From: Flavobacteriales bacterium UBA7519 | Lineage (GTDB): Bacteria > Bacteroidota > Bacteroidia > Flavobacteriales > Weeksellaceae | Assembly (NCBI GenBank): GCA_002476905.1 | Contig: DLND01000085.1 | Coordinates: forward strand, 5,379 to 15,122 | Direction of reading: 5' to 3' | DNA length: 9,744 nt | Shown here: piece by piece, positions 6,052-9,744 of the stretch | Layout: the number at the start of each line of letters is the position of its first letter | How positions within the stretch are numbered: the stretch's first letter is position 1 | Translations under genes and position numbers: made by a program | The notes under the pieces: generated by a model | Seen by the model: the letters and a program-made list of their open reading frames with translations, nothing else | Database searches by the model: none | Told to the model about the DNA's origin: nothing

Positions 6052-6306
6052 ATGCTTATTGCCAACATATCAGATTTCCGAAAAGACATTAAAACTTATC
6101 TTGACAAAGTTTCCAAAAACTTCGAAACATTAATTATTAATCGTGGGAAAGACAAAGGTATTGTTGTAATATCTTTGGAAGAATACAATTCTTTGATGGC
6201 TACTAACCACGAATTATCTTCTAGAAAAAATGAAAGCAGACTAGATTCGGCGATTGATAAGTTGAAGGCAGGTAATACATTTTCTAAAGATTTAATCGAA
6301 GAATAA
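6052..6306 (+). CDS. yefM: Antitoxin YefM (Phd/YefM family)
   Basis: An 84-aa antitoxin that should neutralise the adjacent YoeB and repress the operon. The N-terminal Phd/YefM fold (about 1-50) starts with ISDFRKDIKTYLDKV and contains the conserved GIVVISLEEYNSLMAT. The C-terminal tail (about 55-84, SRLDSAIDKLKAGNTFSKDLIEE region) corresponds to the disordered toxin-wrapping segment of E. coli YefM (RLMDSIDSLKSGK). The ATG at 6052 is chosen over an in-frame TTG at 6016 because the latter lies inside the operator and upstream of the predicted transcription start. Its TAA overlaps the toxin ATG by one base, keeping the two products coupled. Confidence 0.93.
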   Translation: MLIANISDFRKDIKTYLDKVSKNFETLIINRGKDKGIVVISLEEYNSLMATNHELSSRKNESRLDSAIDKLKAGNTFSKDLIEE

Positions 6307-6563
6307 TGAAATATGTTTTTGTGGATGAATCTTGGGAAGATTACCTCTATTGGCAAAATACGGATAAGAAAAAACTCAGAAAAATTAACGAATTGCTGAA
6401 AGATATCGCCAGAAATCCTTTTGATGGCAATGGAAAACCTGAACCTTTAAAACATAAATATTCGGGTTTTTGGTCAAGAAGAATTGATGACGAACATCGA
6501 TTGATTTATAAATATGAAGAAAATGAAATCCATATTGCCAAGTGCAGGTTTCATTACGATTAA
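6306..6563 (+). CDS. yoeB: Toxin YoeB, ribosome-dependent mRNA endonuclease (RelE superfamily)
   Basis: YoeB binds the 70S ribosome and cuts mRNA in the A site, stopping translation when the antitoxin is degraded. This 85-aa protein is closely similar to E. coli YoeB along its whole length: ESWEDYLYWQ (8-17), DKKKLRKINELLKDI, GKPEPLKHKYSGFWSRRI (43-60), DEHRLIY (62-68) and the C-terminal CRFHYD. The catalytic residues Glu46, Arg65, His83 and Tyr84 are all present at the same numbers as in E. coli, so the toxin should be active. It has one extra residue, Asp85, after the usual terminal Tyr. The gene is coupled to yefM by TAATG and followed by an aldolase gene after 13 bp. Confidence 0.95.
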   Translation: MKYVFVDESWEDYLYWQNTDKKKLRKINELLKDIARNPFDGNGKPEPLKHKYSGFWSRRIDDEHRLIYKYEENEIHIAKCRFHYD

Positions 6564-6576
6564 AAAAGCAGAAATA

Positions 6577-7608
6577 ATGAAGAAATATTCTTTCAAAAAT
6601 GATTATACGGAAGGTTGTCATCCTAATATTTTAGAAGCACTAATCAAAACCAATCTTAGTCAGCAAAATGGTTATGGCTATGATGATTATTGTGAACAAG
6701 CAAAACTGTTAATCCACCAAAAGATGAATAACAATAACGCTGATATTCATTTTGTGAGCGGTGGAACACAAGCCAACTTGCTTGTTATTTCTTCTATTCT
6801 CAGACCACACGAAAGCGTTGTTTCTGCCGAAACAGGTCATATTTTCACCAATGAAACCGGCGCTATTGAAGCTACAGGACATAAAGTTCACGGAATGGCA
6901 ACTTCGGATGGAAAACTAAAACCAGAACATATTCAGTCCGTTTTGGACTTGCATACCAATAAACCACATCAAGTCAAACAAAAACTGGTCTATATTTCCA
7001 ATTCTACCGAAATAGGAACCATTTACAATAAAAGAGAATTACAGGAACTGTCTGAATTTTGTAAGTCCAACGGTTTGTATCTTTTTATGGACGGTGCAAG
7101 ATTGGGACAAGCTCTGACTTCAGAAATCAATGATTTGACTTTGGAAGATATCGCCAACTTAACCGACGTTTTTTATCTCGGAGGTACAAAAAATGGTGCT
7201 TTATTAGGGGAAGCCATTATCATAACTAATGACCAACTCAAAGAAGAATTTGGATTTCATATCAAACAGAAAGGTGCAATGCTGGCAAAAGGCAGACTGC
7301 TGGGCATTCAGTTTTCGGAACTAATGAAAAATGATTTGTATTTTGATTTGGCAAAACATTCCAACGTTCAGGCAATGAAAATCAAATCTGCATTTCAGAA
7401 GAAAGGTTTTCAATTCTTGTCAGAAACATTTACCAATCAGATTTTCCCGATTCTCAGTAACTCACAAATCGAAAAATTAGCTGAAAATTTTGATTTTTAC
7501 GTCTGGAAAAAAGTCAATGAAGAGCGTTCTGCTATTCGGATTATTACATCTTGGGCAACGCCGGATCAAATCGTAGATGATTTTATAATTAATATTAATC
7601 AGCTGTAA
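6577..7608 (+). CDS. Threonine aldolase / beta-eliminating lyase family PLP enzyme
   Basis: A fold-type I PLP enzyme of 343 aa in the L-threonine aldolase/aromatic beta-eliminating lyase family, which typically splits threonine or allo-threonine into glycine and acetaldehyde in the cytoplasm. SGGTQAN (61-67) holds the cofactor phosphate. His88 in ETGHIFTNETGA is the residue stacking on PLP. MDGARLGQAL (171-180) supplies Asp172 and Arg175. LGGTKNGALLGEA (201-213) contains the Schiff-base Lys205. The TKNG context differs from the SKGLGAPVGS of the E. coli LtaE clade, so this belongs to another branch and substrate preference is uncertain. The ATG at 6577 is preferred to one at 6514 inside yoeB because it lies after the toxin stop and matches the family N-terminus. 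It shares a transcript with the toxin-antitoxin pair unless a hidden promoter exists. Confidence 0.88.
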   Translation: MKKYSFKNDYTEGCHPNILEALIKTNLSQQNGYGYDDYCEQAKLLIHQKMNNNNADIHFVSGGTQANLLVISSILRPHESVVSAETGHIFTNETGAIEATGHKVHGMATSDGKLKPEHIQSVLDLHTNKPHQVKQKLVYISNSTEIGTIYNKRELQELSEFCKSNGLYLFMDGARLGQALTSEINDLTLEDIANLTDVFYLGGTKNGALLGEAIIITNDQLKEEFGFHIKQKGAMLAKGRLLGIQFSELMKNDLYFDLAKHSNVQAMKIKSAFQKKGFQFLSETFTNQIFPILSNSQIEKLAENFDFYVWKKVNEERSAIRIITSWATPDQIVDDFIININQL

Positions 7609-7636
7609 ATATTATTTTCCTTTGAATGCTGCATTA

Positions 7637-7681
7637 ATGGACGAATGGCTTCCGGAAAAAGCTAATTTTTTGAAAGTATGA
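7637..7681 (+). other. Possible 14-codon ORF or gene remnant
   Basis: ATG at 7637 opens a 14-residue frame, MDEWLPEKANFLKV, whose TGA overlaps the ATG of the peptidase gene (ATGA). The frame is open upstream through FPLNAAL to the aldolase stop region. The residue mix looks like the C-terminus of a folded protein, so it could be the remnant of a deleted gene, or a leader peptide coupled to the peptidase. With 14 codons chance cannot be excluded. Confidence 0.25.
7647..7671 (+). terminator. Weak candidate terminator after the aldolase gene
   Basis: GGCTT (7647-7651) pairs with AAGCT (7659-7663), including one G-T wobble, around a seven-base loop, and a six-T run follows at 7666-7671. The stem is short and lies only seven bases before the next start codon, so it is doubtful; if real, the peptidase gene would depend on read-through. 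Confidence 0.25.
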
Positions 7682-9228
7682 AACCTATTTTATTCTTTTT
7701 TTTATTATGGTTTGTATTCTCCTGCAATTCTGTAAGGAAAAATAATTTGTTTCTGGAAAAGAAAATACCAGCTTCTGAACTAAGAGGAGATGTCGATTTT
7801 ACATACAAAAAGCTTAAGAGATTTCACCCTAATCTTTATTGGTACATTTCCAAGTCGCAGCTGGACAAAAAATTTGACAGCCTGAAACAAATCATAACCG
7901 AACCACTGACTCCTAATCAATTTTACCTAAAATTATCTCCTGTAATTGCAAGCATTAAGGAAGGACATCTCCGCCTGAGAACTTTTCCAAGACAGTATTC
8001 AAAGTCTGAGCAAAAAGAACTGAAGACTAAAAAACCGCTTTTTGCAATGATGGACTATAAAATTATTGACAACAGAATGTTTGTGACTGATAACAAACAG
8101 AATTTTGGAAATATAAAACCTGGCACCGAAATCCTTACAATCAACAACGAAAATATTTCTGATCTTACGGAACGCTACAGAAGACTTTTTAGCTCGGACG
8201 GTTACAACAAAACCTTTCAGAAATATTTTATAAATCTAACATTTTTCAATTATTATACGCTGGAAAACGGGTTTCTAGACAGTGCAAAACTCCTTACCAA
8301 ATTGGATAATAAAGTATCTGAGATTATTATAAGGAGGCAGAAAAAAACGGAGCAGGAACTTACAAAGGAAAAAGTACAACCCAAGGTAACCTCTTTTCAG
8401 AAAATACAGGATTATGATTTTGACTCCAAAAGCTATAACAGAAGTCTGAAATTCTTATCAAGTGACAGCAGTATTGCCTATATCAAAATAAAAACATTTT
8501 CTGCAACACTTTCCAAAGCTTTTTATTCAGAGTCATTTTCTAAGATCAGAAAAGCAGGTTCTGTATATCTTATTCTGGATATCCGGGATAATCTTGGCGG
8601 GTCGCTTTCCGAGATAAACACACTATATTCTTACCTCTCAGATAAAAAATTCACTTTGATAAAAGTTCCGGAAATGACTTCCAAAACATCTGGAATGCAT
8701 CAGAATTATTTCCGGGGACAAACTGTTTTTTCATCTATCTTTACGGCAATTGGCTACCCGTTTTTTCTGGCTGGGAACTATCTTATGTCATCTAAAAAAG
8801 ATCAGCATTATTATTTCAGAGAGTTTGTATCAAGACCAACAAGACCAAAACCAAATGCGTTCCAAGGAAAAATCTATGTATTGGTAAATGGTGCAAGCTT
8901 TTCTGCATCATCCATCCTTTCCGCAAAGTTAAAATACGAGAAAAGAGCCGTAATAGTGGGCGAAGAAACCGGCGGTGCCAATGATGGTACAGTTTCAGGT
9001 GTGAATAATACCGTGACTTTGCCTAACTCAAAATTAACATTACCAATCGGGCTATTTCTTATACGTCCCAATATTGAGTTTGAAAATAAAGGATTGGGTG
9101 TTATTCCCAATTTTTATGTTGATCCTGACTTTGCTAACATCAGATCTTCCGAAGATAAAATTCTTAAATGGGTTTTAGATGATATTGATTTTAGAAAATC
9201 TGTCAGCAAAAAAATGAACAATCCGTAG
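7678..9228 (+). CDS. S41-family (tricorn/C-terminal-processing-like) serine peptidase lipoprotein
   Basis: A 516-aa protein with a lipoprotein signal: Lys2, hydrophobic ILFFFLLWFVF, then lipobox FVFSC with Cys16 as the lipidated residue, so it should be anchored on a membrane facing the periplasm or the surface. A helical N-terminal domain follows (about 30-110). A PDZ-like stretch lies near 140-170 (GTEILTINNENISDL). The S41 core spans about 255-500: LDIRDNLGG (300-308), then GASFSASS (405-412) with probable nucleophile Ser409, and GEETGG (428-433). The Lys that pairs with Ser in CtpA/Prc peptidases (in TFGKG) is not present in the equivalent ETGGAND segment, which points to the tricorn-like branch or altered activity. 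The stop codon lies two bases from a convergent gene. Substrate unknown. Confidence 0.88.
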   Translation: MKPILFFFLLWFVFSCNSVRKNNLFLEKKIPASELRGDVDFTYKKLKRFHPNLYWYISKSQLDKKFDSLKQIITEPLTPNQFYLKLSPVIASIKEGHLRLRTFPRQYSKSEQKELKTKKPLFAMMDYKIIDNRMFVTDNKQNFGNIKPGTEILTINNENISDLTERYRRLFSSDGYNKTFQKYFINLTFFNYYTLENGFLDSAKLLTKLDNKVSEIIIRRQKKTEQELTKEKVQPKVTSFQKIQDYDFDSKSYNRSLKFLSSDSSIAYIKIKTFSATLSKAFYSESFSKIRKAGSVYLILDIRDNLGGSLSEINTLYSYLSDKKFTLIKVPEMTSKTSGMHQNYFRGQTVFSSIFTAIGYPFFLAGNYLMSSKKDQHYYFREFVSRPTRPKPNAFQGKIYVLVNGASFSASSILSAKLKYEKRAVIVGEETGGANDGTVSGVNNTVTLPNSKLTLPIGLFLIRPNIEFENKGLGVIPNFYVDPDFANIRSSEDKILKWVLDDIDFRKSVSKKMNNP

Positions 9229-9230
9229 AT

Positions 9231-9744
9231 TTATAAGACGTCAGAAAGAGCTTCTTCCAGTGTTCTGTATGCAAACTTGAAACCTGAATTTTGTATTTTA
9301 TCAGCAGAAATACGGCTACCTTCCAAAGCAATCACGGACATCTCACCAAGCATAGTTCTTATGATAAATTTTGGAATATTCGGCAAAATAATTCTTTTCC
9401 CGAGGTGTGAAGCTAGTTTTTTTGTAAAGATTTCATTGTTTACAAATTCCGGTGCAGAAGCGTTATAAGCGCCATTCATAGAAGCATCTTCTACAGCTTT
9501 TAGGTAAATATTCACAAGGTCATCAATATGAATCCAGGGAAAATACTGTTTCCCGTTTCCTAAAACTGCTCCTATGCTATAATCCACCGGTTTTCTTAGA
9601 ACTTCTAAAGCGCCACCTTTTTCCGAAAGTACAGTGGCCGTGCGAAGTCGCACTACTCTACTGCCGAGATTCTGAAACTGAATCGCTTTCATTTCCCAGT
9701 CTCTGCAAACATTGCCTAGAAAATCATCACCGGAGATATCATTT
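9231..9744 (-). CDS. TIGR01777-family SDR / NAD-dependent epimerase-like protein (partial, 3' part)
   Basis: The C-terminal 170 residues of an extended SDR of the TIGR01777 (YfcH/SDR39U1-like) family; the gene continues beyond the right edge, and its N-terminal Rossmann domain and YxxxK motif are outside the window. Visible family marks, in order: FLGNVCRDWE at the start of the visible part, RVVRLRTATVLSEKGGAL, NGKQYFPWIHIDDLVNIYLKAVED, GAYNASAPEFVNN, IRTMLGEMS, LEGSRISADKIQNSGFKFAYRTLEEALSDVL (the typical C-terminal end). An internal ATG at 9692 is not the start, because the homologous sequence continues in frame upstream of it. The exact reaction of this family is unknown. It converges on the peptidase gene with a two-base gap and no visible terminator. 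Confidence 0.92.
   Translation of the reverse strand, partial: NDISGDDFLGNVCRDWEMKAIQFQNLGSRVVRLRTATVLSEKGGALEVLRKPVDYSIGAVLGNGKQYFPWIHIDDLVNIYLKAVEDASMNGAYNASAPEFVNNEIFTKKLASHLGKRIILPNIPKFIIRTMLGEMSVIALEGSRISADKIQNSGFKFAYRTLEEALSDVL

Noticed and set aside
6514..6576. Longer N-terminus for the aldolase overlapping yoeB
   Set aside because: The 21 extra residues come from out-of-frame reading of the conserved yoeB 3' end and do not look like the enzyme family.
9231..9692. The epimerase-like gene as a complete 153-aa protein starting at 9692
   Set aside because: The frame stays open to the window edge and the upstream residues (FLGNVCRDWE) match the family, so it is a partial longer gene.

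Overview
The window looks like chromosomal DNA from a Bacteroidetes member, most likely a Flavobacteriia of the Chryseobacterium/Weeksellaceae type. Reasons: a short primary sigma factor (288 aa) without region 1.1, A+T-rich DNA, near absence of Shine-Dalgarno sequences, several promoters of the Bacteroidetes form (TTG, about 19-20 nt, TAnnTTTG), and a DnaJ of unusual flavobacterial appearance. Genus is inference from protein character, not a search.

Left part (1-3374): after a short GC-richer patch at the edge comes rpoD/sigA with its own terminator. Next is a two-gene unit, an unrecognised A+T-rich 193-aa protein translationally coupled (TAATG) to an FAD-dependent monooxygenase. It converges with a minus-strand gene for a two-helix DUF1003-like membrane protein carrying a near-perfect heptad coiled coil; its start is placed at 3374 because a promoter overlaps the longer reading.

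Centre (3375-5942): grpE and dnaJ, the nucleotide-exchange factor and J-protein of the DnaK system, sit in tandem behind a sequence resembling a sigma-54 promoter. DnaJ keeps only two of the four CxxCxGxG motifs, in a pattern that predicts loss of zinc centre I and retention of centre II. A bidirectional terminator separates dnaJ from a convergent DtxR/MntR-family metal regulator with a promoter placed so that its mRNA should be nearly leaderless.

Right part (5943-9744): divergent from the metal regulator lies a complete YefM-YoeB toxin-antitoxin pair with a well-formed operator: two TGTAC-core sites 12 bp apart centre to centre, flanking the -7 box. The toxin gene is followed after 13 bp by a threonine aldolase-family PLP enzyme, probably on the same transcript. 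Then come a possible 14-codon ORF or gene remnant, an S41-type serine peptidase lipoprotein, and the 3' part of a TIGR01777-family SDR/epimerase running off the right edge on the minus strand.

Most of this is ordinary core genome. I see no phage, IS element, CRISPR array, tRNA or rRNA, and no clear new multi-gene system. The parts most worth a second look are the toxin-antitoxin operator, the DnaJ zinc-centre loss, the sigma-54-like promoter of grpE, the dtxR/yefM intergenic region, and the coupled unknown-monooxygenase pair.
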